This document shows, one piece after another, positions 12,205 to 23,504 of a stretch of 64,000 nucleotides of DNA. Position 1 is the first letter of the stretch. Each line of letters begins with the position of its first letter. Made by a program: the position numbers and the translations under genes. A model generated the notes under the pieces. It did no database searches, had not been told where the DNA came from, and saw only the letters and a list, made by a program, of their open reading frames with translations. The stretch is from Acholoe squamosa (taxonomy: Eukaryota; Annelida; Polychaeta; Phyllodocida; Polynoidae): positions 984,501-1,048,500 of the forward strand of contig OX439043.1 in NCBI GenBank assembly GCA_949317995.1, given 5' to 3'.

Positions 12205-12722
12205 CTGTACATCATGTTGGTTATTAGCGTTATACCACCACGGTCCTACCCCGGTCCACTCTACATGCAGGAAGGGTCCTACAAGTAACACCCGGTATGT
12301 ACATCATGTTTATTAGCGTTATACCAGCCCAGTCCTACCCGGTCCACTCTACATGCAGGAAGGGTTTATTAGCGTTATACCAGCCCGGTCCTACCCGGTC
12401 CACTCTACATGCAGGAAGGGTCCTACAAGTAACACCCGGTATATACATCATGTTTATTAGCGTTATACCACCACGGTCCTACCCCGGTCCACTCTACATG
12501 CAGGAAGGGTCCTACAAGTAACAGCCTGTATGTACATCATATTGGTTATTAGCGTTATACCACCCCGGTCCTACCCCGGTCCACTCTACATGCAGGAAGG
12601 GTCCTACAAGTAACACCCGGTATGTACATTATGTTTATTAGCGTTATACCACCAAGGTCCTACCCCGGTCCTACCCCGGTCCACTCTACATGCAGGAAGG
12701 GTCCTACAAGTAACAGCCTACA
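12205..12722 (+). repeat. About 92-bp tandem repeat, 5-6 copies
   Basis: Each unit carries ttattagcgttatacca, ggtcctaccccggtccactc, tacatgcaggaagggtccta and caagtaacacccggtatgta in order. One unit is truncated at about 12365. It begins immediately after the 57-bp array. Confidence 0.9.
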
Positions 12723-13243
12723 TGTATACCATGGCCTATAGACCATTGATCACACCCTATAATGTCTCACAGGGCATTCCTGGACTTAGTGTAGTCTATT
12801 ATCCTTACACTGTCAGCCTAGCCCACTGGTTTTACAGTGGATTGCTTATTATTCGGGTCTACGGGTGGAGTTGCTGTTAGTACAAAAATAAAGACCTTAC
12901 AGTAGATTGCCCTTTCAGTACAGGGCAATCTACTGCCTATTTACAACCAGGGCTGAAGGTGTAGGGTTCTATTAGAGCTTGAAGTATCCTGGTTCCATTT
13001 TACCCTTAATCTATTAAATGCTACTATCACTGCATATCAGTGGCCAATGGCGGCAGCCATCCCTGGGTCTGACATCATGACCTAATTCTCCCATATAACA
13101 TGACCCCCGCCCTCGCCTATACTCGTCACAGCCCTAGGAGCATTGTACCGACTATCGTCACTGTCATGAAATCTACAAACTGACAAGATTCCCATAGCCT
13201 TAAGTTAACCAGTAGAACTACATTGTAGTGGCAGTCAGGTGGT
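12723..13243. other. Non-coding spacer
   Basis: There is no recognisable gene. A short inverted pair around 12888-12930 (ttacagtagattgcccttt against cagggcaatctactgc) could form a hairpin. Confidence 0.4.
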
Positions 13244-14072
13244 GTTTAGTATTCTGTGGTCTGGGTTTTCTGTATAGACTAATGATAGCAGCCATTCTGT
13301 GGGCTGGGTTTTCTATTTAGACTAATAATGGCAGTCATTCTGTGGGCTGGGTTTTCTATGTAGACTGATAATGGCAGTCATTCTGTGGGCTGGGTTTTCT
13401 ATGTAGACTGATTATGGCAGTCATTCTGTGGGCTGGGTGTTCTATGTAGACTGATAATGGCAGTCATTCTGTGGGCTGGGTTTTCTATGTAGACTGATAA
13501 TGGCAGTCATTCTGAGTGCTGGGTTTTCTAGGCTTATAGTGTCAGCCATTCTGTGGGCTGGGTTTTCTATGTAGACTAATTATGGCAGTCATTCTGTGGG
13601 CTGGGTTTTCTATTTAGACTAATAATGGCAGTCATTCTGTGGGCTGGGTTTTCTATGTAGACTGATAATGGCAGTCATTCTGTGGGCTGGGTGTTCTATG
13701 TAGACTAATGATGGCAGTCATTCTGTGGGCTGGGTTTTCTATGTAGACTGATAATGGCAGTCATTCTGTGGGCTGGGTGTTCTATGTAGACTGATAATGG
13801 CAGCCATTCTGTGGACTGGGTTTTCTATGTAAACTAATGATAGCAGCCATTCTGTAGGCTGGGTTTCTATGTAGACTAATAATGGCAGCCATTCTGTGAT
13901 CTGGGTTTTCTATGTAGATTAAAAGTGGCAGCCATTCTGTGTGCTGGGTTTTCTAGGCTTATAGTGTCAGCCATTCTGTGGGCTGGGTTTTCTATGTAGA
14001 CTAATGATGGCAGCCATTCTGTGTGCTGGGTTTTCTAGGCTTATAGTGCCAGCCATTCTGCGGGCTGGGTTT

Positions 14073-15940
14073 GGGGCTGTGTACAAATGATGTCATGCAG
14101 GAGGGGGGGAGGGGGGGGTCCCACTTCCCATGACCAAGCATGACAAGGGGGGAGGGGGGTCATGTGCTGCATGACATCATGTCATCAAGAAATCAAAATT
14201 TGTTTTGGTTTTGGCAAGAAAAGAAAAATTTTAAAGGTAGGGAAATATAATACATATAGGCCCTACATGCATGCCTTCCTCAGACATCTCATTCAATGAC
14301 CCTCCCCCTCCCACTCCTTGAGGTATCTTGCTCCTCTCCCAATCCACCCCCTCCCGTTGTTGAGGAGTAATCCCTTGGAGCTTTCCACCACCCTGTTGCT
14401 ATTTTCATTGAGGAGATACTTGGGGAGATGTAAAAGGGACTTCCCCTTAGTTTACTCTCCACATCTTTGTCTGAATGGAACTCTATGGGACTGCAGGTAC
14501 TGCAGTAAAATCCTGAGGTGACTCAATTGCTTTGTTATTTCATAAATTGGAAGTATGATTGTAATTGATGGTCTTCTGAGAATTTGTGATACTTTCTGAG
14601 ATCTTGTATTGGACTATTGACCTAGACAGTTTTTAGGACCTTTTGTGACAGGAAATACTTGATCACTACCATAATACTCTGTGTATTAGGTATGGATATA
14701 GTGCATCCTGCATATAAGGACCCATAAGCCCAGGGGGGCACCCTCTATGTAATGTATACACATATGTGCGGCAGGCAAAGGTTTTCTGGGTAAAGTCCCT
14801 AGCAAGCGTCCTGTTTCAGCCACAAATGTCCCTAGTAAGGGTCTACTTTTGAGCAAAATGTCCCTAGCAAGGGTTAACATTCAGCAAAATACCCTGATTA
14901 ACGTTGAAAATTCAGAAATGTTCATGTATATTTTCTCAGTTCTCATGAAAATAGCATGAACAAAATTCAAATTTTCTCCAAATAAGGTCGATTTAAGATA
15001 TTTTGAGCAAAATCTAAGATTGTCATGTCGAAAATTCCCTAGCAAGAGTAGAGTTTTGACGAAAAACCCTGTGAACGAGTGCAATAGCAAGGGTAAATGT
15101 AGTTTGCGGGTTCAGCCACACATCCGTATCAAAAACAATTGAAGTGCCCCCCCTCCCCTGGCCTATAAGCTGATAATAAGCTGACAGTGTTTGGCATGTT
15201 TCTCTGTTCATTTGTTGATCAGTGCTAGTTCATCTTATCTTTAATTCCCAATTCACCCCCACTATATGTCCCTTTGAACCATTTCAATTAATTTTGTTTT
15301 TTGGCTATTCCATGGTAGCAGATCCTTATTGGGGTGACCCCTGCTCAAGCTGGTACCAAGCTGATAAGGACTGATAACAGCCAGGGTGATGGGTACCGGT
15401 ACAAGGAGTTTTGTAATGCACCCTAAAAGGTCTGCACCAAATGAAGGAATTTTCTGATTGGTAGCAGATCCTTATTGGGGTGACCCCTGCTCAAGCTGGT
15501 ACCAAGCTGATAAGGACTGATAATAGCCAGGGTGATGGGTATCGGTACAAGGAGTTTTGTAATGCACCCTAAAAAGTCTGCACCGAATGAAGGGAATTTT
15601 CTGATTGGTAGCAGATCCTTATTGGGGTGACCCCTGCTCAAGCTGGTACCAAGCTGATAAGGACTGATAACAGCCAGGGTGATGGGTATCGGTACAAGGA
15701 GTTTTGTAATGCACCCTAAAAAGTCTGCACCGAATGAAGGGAATTTTCTGATTGGTCAATAATGTATCCGGCTAGGTCGGAATAGGCCTACACTATTCAT
15801 TAAACTTGGGGGGGGGGGGTAGCTCTCTGCTTGATGTCATGCTGAGGGGGGGTCAAGTGTTGTATGACGAAACATGACAGGGGGGGAGGGGGGGGTCAAA
15901 AATGGTCCAAAGATGCATGACGTCATTTGTACACAGCCCC
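14073..15940. mobile_element. DNA transposon, non-autonomous, copy 1 (1868 bp, 3-bp TSD)
   Basis: The ends are inverted repeats: GGGGCTGTGTACAAATGATG at the left and CGTCATTTGTACACAGCCCC at the right. Both are followed inward by G-rich or C-rich subterminal sequence and tgcatgacatcatg motifs. The element is flanked by TTT (14070-14072 and 15941-15943). A related copy with its own 3-bp duplication (GTG) lies inverted at 54351-55703. No transposase is visible, so it is probably mobilised in trans. The superfamily is not assigned; a 3-bp TSD with GGG-starting TIRs would fit several, including Zator-like groups. Confidence 0.85.
15311..15757 (+). repeat. About 147-bp direct triplication inside transposon copy 1
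   Basis: Three units start at ggtagcagatccttattggg (15313, 15461 and 15607) and end at gaattttctgattgg. They are nearly identical. Transposon copy 2 at 54351 lacks the block entirely. A diverged, inverted single unit with the same flank (ttgaccaatcagaaaattcc) stands alone at about 19828-19975. Confidence 0.85.
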
Positions 15941-16140
15941 TTTTCTATGTAGACTAATGATGGCAGTCATTCTGTGAGCTGGGTTTTCTATGTAGACTAA
16001 TGAGGGAAGTCATTCTGTGGGCTGGGTTTTCTATGTAGACTAATGATGGCAGCCATTCTGTGGGCGGGGTTTTCTATGTAGACTAATGATGGCAACCATT
16101 CTGTGGGCTGGGTTTTCCATATAGGCTAATAATGGCACCC

Positions 16141-16660
16141 ATTTCAGGCTCCTGGTACAGCTCGCAGTATTCTGCCAAAGTCAGTTTATGGCTTATATTT
16201 ATTGGGATGCAGCTTAGACATTGCTTTTTTGGAGTTCAGCATTCCAATTTCCAGGATTCAGGATTTCCATTCAGCCCCTGACCATTCAGCTCCTAAAACG
16301 TCATAACTACATCATAACTTTATCATTCCTACGTCATTCCTACATCATAAATACGTCATAACTGCCAAATCAGTTGAAAAGTCGTTTTGTTTATAGAATA
16401 TAAATACGTCATTCCTACGTTATAACTACGTTATCAAAATCAGAAAATGGAAGACTAGATATGATGTATTTAAGATGCAATGATGACAATTCTATGACAT
16501 ACTTATGATGTTGTAGGGGCCAGCTCTCGCTGTGAGTCCATGGCGGTATGTTATCTGTCCCCGTTCCAGTTGCACCAGCCCCCAGGTGCTCATCAGCCAG
16601 TGAACACTGCCCCCTTGTGTCATACCGATCCAGGTGTAGGTGGAAGGTAGAGAACGTCAG
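16141..16660. other. Non-coding spacer with short acgtcat repeats
   Basis: Between 16290 and 16440 there is an irregular cluster of tacgtcattcctacatcata-type words. No gene is seen. Confidence 0.4.
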
Positions 16661-16666
16661 GTCTTT

Positions 16667-16736
16667 GGATGTAGCTTAGTGGTAGAGCACTCGCTTGCAA
16701 GTTGAGAGGTCCGGGGTTCGAAACCCGGTGTTTCCA
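16667..16736 (+). tRNA. tRNA-like sequence resembling tRNA-Ala(TGC); possibly a pseudogene or SINE head
   Basis: A 70-nt cloverleaf-like stretch starts GGATGTAGCTTAGTGGTAGA and ends TTTCCA. The A box (TAGCTTAGTGGTAGAGC) and B box (GGGTTCGAAACCC) are intact, and the T arm pairs perfectly (CCGGG/CCCGG). The anticodon loop reads TTGCAAG, giving TGC (Ala). One mismatch in the acceptor stem and one or two weak pairs in the anticodon stem argue for a decayed or SINE-associated copy rather than a certain functional gene. Confidence 0.5.
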
Positions 16737-18070
16737 CGTATGTTTTTTGCGGACCTCTACAATGTACGTACCACGCACGAACGCCGTCACAACTGCAAAG
16801 TGAAGGTGATCACTATTGTGCAAAATGGCACCAATAACCCCCAGTCTTACAGCATACTCCAACATATGAACTGCCTCCATACTGAAACACCAAACTACAT
16901 TATACCCCCTACATGTATACCACTCTGAGTAAGAGGGTTTATAAACGAGACATGTCTCTGGCTGGTTCAGAACTACTTCAGGGCCTACACTCCCCAAACA
17001 CAGCTTTAGATAATGGCTCATATTTGATGCATACCTAGATGTATGCATGAAGAGTGGGTATCTAATAATGGCTGTAGGTTTACAGAGACTACAATCCTCT
17101 CTGTCGCCATCTTGCGGCTGGTATCAGAATGACAGTGTTTGTCTGGGACAGGTCCAAATCCGTCAGCTGGCAGTGACTAGTGTTGGTGGTGTTGGTAATC
17201 CCTGACACATGGCTGTATATATAAGGTATCACCACACTTAATCTAATATATCTACACTGTAGGCCTGTATTATAGCATGATAACACTAGGTAGGAGCTGA
17301 TACCTTACTGTACACACTTATATACCAGGAGCTATAATACATGGTCTATACAGACATTATAGGAAGGAGTCACACCTACCTCTATCCTACAAACCTACAC
17401 TGTAAAAAAAACTGTCGAATCAACCAGGGTTCCTCCTAAAACTGAACATTGAACCACCATAACGCCAGTGTAGTTTTTACAAGAAGCCCCAGGTGGCAGT
17501 ACTGTGGTACAAGGAATCTCTGAGAAAATACTAATAGATCTCTGGCAAACTTTGGACAAGGATTGCACCATTGTTTCATTGTACCTTTTTTCAGCACACC
17601 TAGTGCACACATCGTGATGTTCCAGGATTACTAATCTCATATCTACATTTAACTTGGAGAACCTATGCCAGTACACAACACTGCACATTACTGTGCCACA
17701 ACAGCACATTAATGCATCATTAAGATGGATATAAGTCAACATTTCACCATGGAGCAGCAGCCAGACTGTGTCTGTATGATAGAGCCTGAGGTAGCCAGAC
17801 ATTATTGACACATATCTGTAAATCCCTTAATCCCTATCAGTAATCTCAGTAATCCTGTATTATCTGATTCACACTGACACACATTGTGAGGCATACGGGT
17901 ACAGACAGATACATGCTACATAGAAGGGGTTGACTACAATATTAAAAAAGCACCTAGGATTTTACAGTAACACTAACACTTGAATGGCCCAGATGTATTC
18001 GGAGGCATCATTTTATACTAAAGGCACCATATATTTTGAGTAATGCCTTGTAGAAGACAGCTTGAGCCTG
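16737..18070. other. Non-coding sequence containing a dispersed repeat
   Basis: There is no convincing coding frame. Positions 17396-17545 are homologous to 36272-36448. Both share a cactgta/cactgtg start, accagggnt, gccagtgtagtttttacaag, a gtggcagt-like element and caaggaatctctgagaaaat. This indicates an old interspersed repeat. Confidence 0.45.
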
Positions 18071-19386
18071 ACATAATACTAACTCATATGAACAATACAT
18101 GGTCCTAGGGGAGGCATGAGGGGTAATGTGACATAATGCTAACTTATAGAAACAATACATGGTCCTAGGGGAGGCATGAGGGGTAATGTGACATAATGCT
18201 AACTTATAGAAACAATACATGGTCCTAGGGGAGGCATGAGGGGTAATGTGACATAATGCTAACTTATAGAAACAATACATGGTCCTAGGGGAGGCATGAG
18301 GGGTAATGTGACATAATGCTAACTTATAGAAACAAAACATGGTCCTAGGGGAGGCATGAGGGGTAATGTGACATAATACTAACTTATATGAACAATACAT
18401 GGCCCTAGGGGAGGCATGAGGGGTAATGTGACATAATACTAACTTATATGAACAATACATGGTCCTAGGGGAGGCATGAGGGGTAATGTGACATAATGCT
18501 AACTTATATGAACAATACATGGTCCTAGGGGAGGCATGAGGGGTAATGTGACATAATGCTAACTTATATGAACAATACATGGTCCTAGGGGAGGCATGAG
18601 GGGTAATGTGACATAATGCTAACTTATATGAACAATACACAGTCCTAGGGGAGGCATGAGGGGTAATGTGACATAATGCTAACTTATAGAAACAATACAT
18701 GGCCCTAGGGGAGGCATGAGGGGTAATGTGACATAATGCTAACTTATAGAAACAATACATGGTCCTAGGGGAGGCATGAGGGGTAATGTGACATAATACT
18801 ACCTCATATGAACAATACATGGTCCTAGGGGAGGCATGAGGGGTAATGTGACATAATGCTAACTTATATGAACAATACATGGTCCTAGGGGAGGCATGAG
18901 GGGTAATGTGACATAATGCTAACTTATATGAACAATACATGGTCCTAGGGGAGGCATGAGGGGTAATGTGACATAATGCTAACTCATATGAACAATACAT
19001 GGTCCTAGGGGAGGCATGAGGGGTAATGTGACATAATGCTAACTTATAGAAACAATACATGGTCCTAGGGGAGGCATGAGGAGTAATGTGACATAATGCT
19101 AACTTATAGAAACAATACATGGTCCTAGGGGAGGCATGAGGGGTAATGTGACATAATACTACCTCATATGAACAATACATGGTCCTAGGGGAGGCATGAG
19201 GGGTAATGTGACATAATGCTAACTTATATGAACAATACATGGTCCTAGGGGAGGCATGAGGGGTAATGTGACATAATGCTAACTTATATGAACAATACAT
19301 GGTCCTAGGGGAGGCATGAGGGGTAATGTGACATAATGCTAACTCATATGAACAATACATGGCCCTAGGGGAGGCATGAGGAGTAA
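18071..19386 (-). repeat. 60-bp minisatellite, 22 copies, very homogeneous
   Basis: The unit is ggtcctaggggaggcatgag then gggtaatgtgacataatgct then aacttatatgaacaatacat. The 60-bp period opens a 450-codon minus-strand frame of a 20-residue repeat, which I regard as an artefact. Two consecutive six-unit blocks (18661-19020 and 19021-19380) carry the same order of unit variants, which shows a 360-bp higher-order repeat. Confidence 0.95.
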
Positions 19387-22085
19387 ATTTCTTTTTCTGA
19401 CTTGTGTTTCACAGGACAATTTGTACCCGTCTTCATGTGGAGCCCTCAGTGCACATGGTGTTGCCCAACAAAAGCATGTCTAAAGCCTCATCCGAAATCG
19501 TCCTTTTTGCACAAGAAATTCCGAGATCTGAGCTGTCATCACTGTGCATACACATAGAAATGTGTATGCAAAATTGGATACACACAGGACATTATATGAT
19601 ATATAGATATTGCCTGGTCCTTAGGGAGGCCACAGGAAGACAGACAAAACAGATTGAATACACAGCACCTTAGAAGGACCATACCTTGCTCTGTGAAAAG
19701 GCCCTGGGAGTATCTATAGAGTGTAATACATACATTATTACTACATTTGTATTCAAGGCGAAAATGCCTCATACCATACAGTAGGAGTAGCAGCACATCT
19801 TAAACTCCAACCTAGTGGCATACATTATTGACCAATCAGAAAATTCCTTTTTAAGACCTTTAAGACTTTTTAACATGCGTTACTTAATAACCGGTCCCCA
19901 TTGTGGTGGCTGCTATAAGTCCTTATAGATCTCGCGAGGTCCCAGATTCAGCAGGAGTCACCCCACTAAGGATGCCGCTAGCCTGGAATACCATACATGT
20001 CTACCTGGGGAATGCCTAGTACCACCAAAACAGCAGTAGGAGTAACAGGAGAGGTGCAGGAACAGCTGGGCACTTAGCAAGGTCTGGAGCTGCCAGGATA
20101 ACCTAATACACAAACAGTAAGGGTAGCCCATGGACAGGTACATGGGCTATCCTTTATGCATTACTCACATAACCCAGTACACAAACGGTACACACATGTA
20201 TGTAGGATATGCACCAGTAGTAACAACAGGTTCTTGTTGACTTTAAGACTTTACAATTAGCTGCTCCAGGCCCTCGACCACCACCAGGGGGCCTTACTGT
20301 AGGAGTACCGTCTTGTTACATTTAAGGTTGGTCGCTACTCTTTAGTGAAAGGACATAGAATTTCTTCATTTTTGGTGTGTAAGTACCTTAAATCATACAG
20401 AATCAATATATGAAAAGAAAAAGGGGGTCCCATGCATCTTTTTGAAGTATGGAATTTTAAAAAATAAAGGTTTTTATTTATTTTCTCTAAAATTAGGAAA
20501 ATATGTGTAATTTCTTTCTTTTCCTTTTTATCAACCATTAATCACAGAAACATAAAACCTCACATGTAGAAAGCCTATTTAGACAAGAAAATTACAAAAA
20601 TTATTTTTTTGACCCATGGCATGGCATTCTGGGTAAAAGTGCAATGTCTTAGGAACAAGTAGGAACAATTTGGCTTAATCTTATAACATATTTGCATAAA
20701 AACAGTATTTAATTACAAAGAATTTTTTTCAAACTTTCTCAGAAAATACTTTACATAAATACCTTTCTTAAGAAAATAATTTTGACATATGGTCCCATGC
20801 ATAATTTTAGGGCTCCGGCCCTTTGAAATAAAAAAAAGTACTCTAGAAATGAAGAAAATCTTATATTTGGAGCATTGCACTATGGGCACAATTATATTAT
20901 AAAAAGGTTTGTAGTTTTACCGTTAGATACTCTAATCATTATCATCACTGCCACATTTTTGTTTAAAACATTTGAGTGTTATTGAAATCTCTTGTGGGTA
21001 TTCAAGGCGTATGTACATTAACACGCCACCCTAAAATAGTGCAATTCTGAGCAATATAACCTATATGGGCGAGGACCTGCGCAGAAGATTCATTTTCAAC
21101 AAGTAGCAAGCAATCTTAAACCTCAGTGGTGCATCACGCTGACTAATGGGATGAGGCATTAATCATAACACCTTGCTCTTCTTTGTCATTATGATGCATG
21201 TTTGATATACCGGTGGGTAACCCGGCAGTGCTTACCATCACTGACCATGTATCATGAGCACCTTTTGAGCGCATGAAGCCTTTGTATGTAGCACTGATGC
21301 AGCATTGTTAAGCTATTTGTTACTCGGTAGGTCCTTCATCGTCTTGCTACCTGACTCCTTAGACTAACATTAGGCACAGCTTTTAGCCTTATATCAACAT
21401 ACAACAATACCCCCCCCCCGCCGACTCCTTATACACCAGCCTATACACCAACATGGCGCAGGGCTTCAAGTGGTCTCTGATGTAACCTGGGGAGTTTTTT
21501 GACATTCTCATACTGCCAGACATGTACAAGACCCGAGTTGTACAATATACATCTCAGAGTGGTTAGATTCTACTGTAGAGGCATATAATCTTCAAGTCGA
21601 TTGATTGTCCTGCCATATTTAACATACTCAGCACATACGTCTCAATAACTAATTGCACCCTCCTTTGTGTAACATTGTAGACTTTGATCAGAAACTTGAC
21701 ATTTTTGAAGTCCAGTATCAAGCTTTTCTGCCCCCATTGGGCTCAATGTCATGTTGAATATTGATGCAAAACGCTTTGCATGCACCATAGCAGCCTATTG
21801 AAGTCCAGATCTTCAAAGAGGCACGAATGTTAAAGGTATCTAGGGTTGTTTTAAGATAGAAATCCACACTATTCACTATGTCTTGAATGATTGCAGGTCT
21901 TGTAAGCAAAGGGGATAACATGATACCAAAATCCATAAGCATCAGGGCGTTTAAACAGGCAACTACAATGTATCACAATTAATCTCAATGCCACATAAAT
22001 AGACTAGAGTTTAAGTTCAGTGTACAGAGACCCCCACCGGTACCTGGGGCCACCCAGTGTCTCATTACAGGAACCCCTGAAGGTT
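19387..22085. other. AT-rich non-coding stretch
   Basis: No gene is recognised. Positions 19828-19975 are a diverged inverted copy of the 147-bp unit found in the transposon at 14073. The short phrase ggtcccatgcat occurs at 20427 and about 20791 in otherwise simple AT-rich sequence. A poly-C run lies near 21412. Confidence 0.45.
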
Positions 22086-22319
22086 TAAACCGTTAGGGGC
22101 CGCTGATGCATTAATGATGCTCCAATGAAGTGCTGGTAAGTCCGCTCACCAGCACTTCATTGGAGCATCATGCCGACACTCCAGGGGTTTGTGTGTCATT
22201 CCCATAGGGTCGGCATGATGCATGAATGCAGCACTGGCGAGTTACTTGCCAGGGCAGCATTTATGCATCATGCCGACCAATGGGCATGATACACTCCTGC
22301 ATCAGCGGCCCTTAAGGTT
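22086..22319. mobile_element. Foldback MITE-like element, copy A (best preserved)
   Basis: The terminal inverted repeats are ACCGTTAGGGGCCGCTGATG at the left and the reverse complement of ACCTTAAGGGCCGCTGATGC at the right, with TTTAA on both outer sides as a possible target duplication. Inside are two separate long hairpins. One pairs gatgctccaatgaagtgctg with cagcacttcattggagcatc. The other pairs gcatgatgcatgaatgcagc with gcagcatttatgcatcatgc. There is no coding capacity. Confidence 0.75.
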
Positions 22320-22875
22320 TTAAGGTTCAAGTCTACATTGGCAATACTCACAGTGTAACAACAATAACAAAACAACACAAGACCCTAACACAACATAATA
22401 CCCCCCCCCCCACCTGTACCACCATCCACCAACCTGCAACTGTCTGTACATGGTGTAAAAATCAGGACATTGAAATCCAGCTGGTGGGCCTTTGTGGATT
22501 TTGAAGAGCGGCTGCAGTCATTTTGAAAAAAGCTCCTTAGTCAGGCGGGGTGGGGGTTAACCCCCAAAAACCACTTGGGTGGGGATTTAAAACTCATTGT
22601 GATATATCATTCCAAATGCAATTTTTATTGGAGGAGGAGGGGGTCATTTTCTAAAAACAGTCCTTAGCAGGGGTAGTGCATGTTAAATATTCAAGCCACT
22701 GCCCCCAGCTGGGAAATAATGAGTCTCCCCCTAATGGTTACATACGCGCCCCCTTCTATAGGTACACAGGGGGAGGTATAGTGGTGAAGGAGCAGGGGGG
22801 AGTGGTAATAACTGAGTTAATGAGTTCACTATGGTGTACAGGGAATGTGTACAAGTACCTATAGGTAAGGGGTTA

Positions 22876-23096
22876 ACATTTTAAGTGCTGTTAATGCATT
22901 AATGCATCGTGCCCATTGTTTGTCATGATACAAGCATGTAGCCCTGACAACTAACTCGCAAGAGCTGCATTCCTGTATCATGCCTACCCTATGGAGCTGA
23001 TACAGCGAGATTCAGAGATTGAGTTCAATGAAGCACTGGTATCATGCCTTCCAACGGGCATGATGCACTGCTACATCAGCGGCCCTTATAGAGTAA
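22876..23096. mobile_element. Foldback MITE-like element, copy C (diverged)
   Basis: The left end is acattttaagtgctgttaat and the right end is acatcagcggcccttatag, so the right end matches the family terminus. Internal words tgcatcgtgcccattg and catgatgcactgctacatca match copy A. The hairpins are partly eroded. Confidence 0.6.
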
Positions 23097-23504
23097 ACAT
23101 GTAGGGCCCACCTGTACACACCTGTACATACCTATACACCTGTATAACACATTTATACATATATATGTTCTATTCCATACAGGTGGTGGGAGGTAAGCTG
23201 CCTGTATTGGCACACAGATCTACATTTGGCTGCCTCATGGCCTCAAGGCAGTAGATATAGGCAATTGGCAGCAATGAGGCAATTGGCAGCAGAAGACCGA
23301 TGGCGTTCTGGCAGCAGCTGCAGCATGGCAGGCGCCACACCGCGGTAGCACACCCTAATACCTGTTTGTTTGACTTCTGGTGGCCAGCACTTAGAACAAG
23401 AGGACACAGCCAGAAGGGCCTTAATCTGCCCCCCTAAGAGCCACAAACACAACCTGAGGGCTTTAAGTGGCTGTACAAGGGCCTGAGGGCCTTAGTTGTG
23501 CCAC

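Larger units (their letters stand above)
13244..16135 (+). repeat. 43-bp minisatellite split by a transposon
   Basis: The unit is ggcagtcattctgtgggctg followed by ggttttctatgtagactgat. About 19 units lie at 13244-14072 and about 4.5 more at 15941-16135. Removing the 1868-bp insert at 14073-15940 and one TTT duplication restores an uninterrupted unit (gggctgggttttctatg), so the two blocks were one array before the insertion. Confidence 0.9.

Noticed and set aside
8568..12227. Series of plus-strand frames repeating a 19-residue tyrosine-rich peptide
   Set aside because: They come from the 57-bp array and are repeatedly cut by the 56-bp unit variant, and minus-strand frames are equally open.
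18008..19360. 450-codon minus-strand frame of a 20-residue repeat
   Set aside because: It is a direct consequence of a 60-bp DNA repeat with no stop in one frame. It has no flanking coding sequence and no sign of selection on the peptide.
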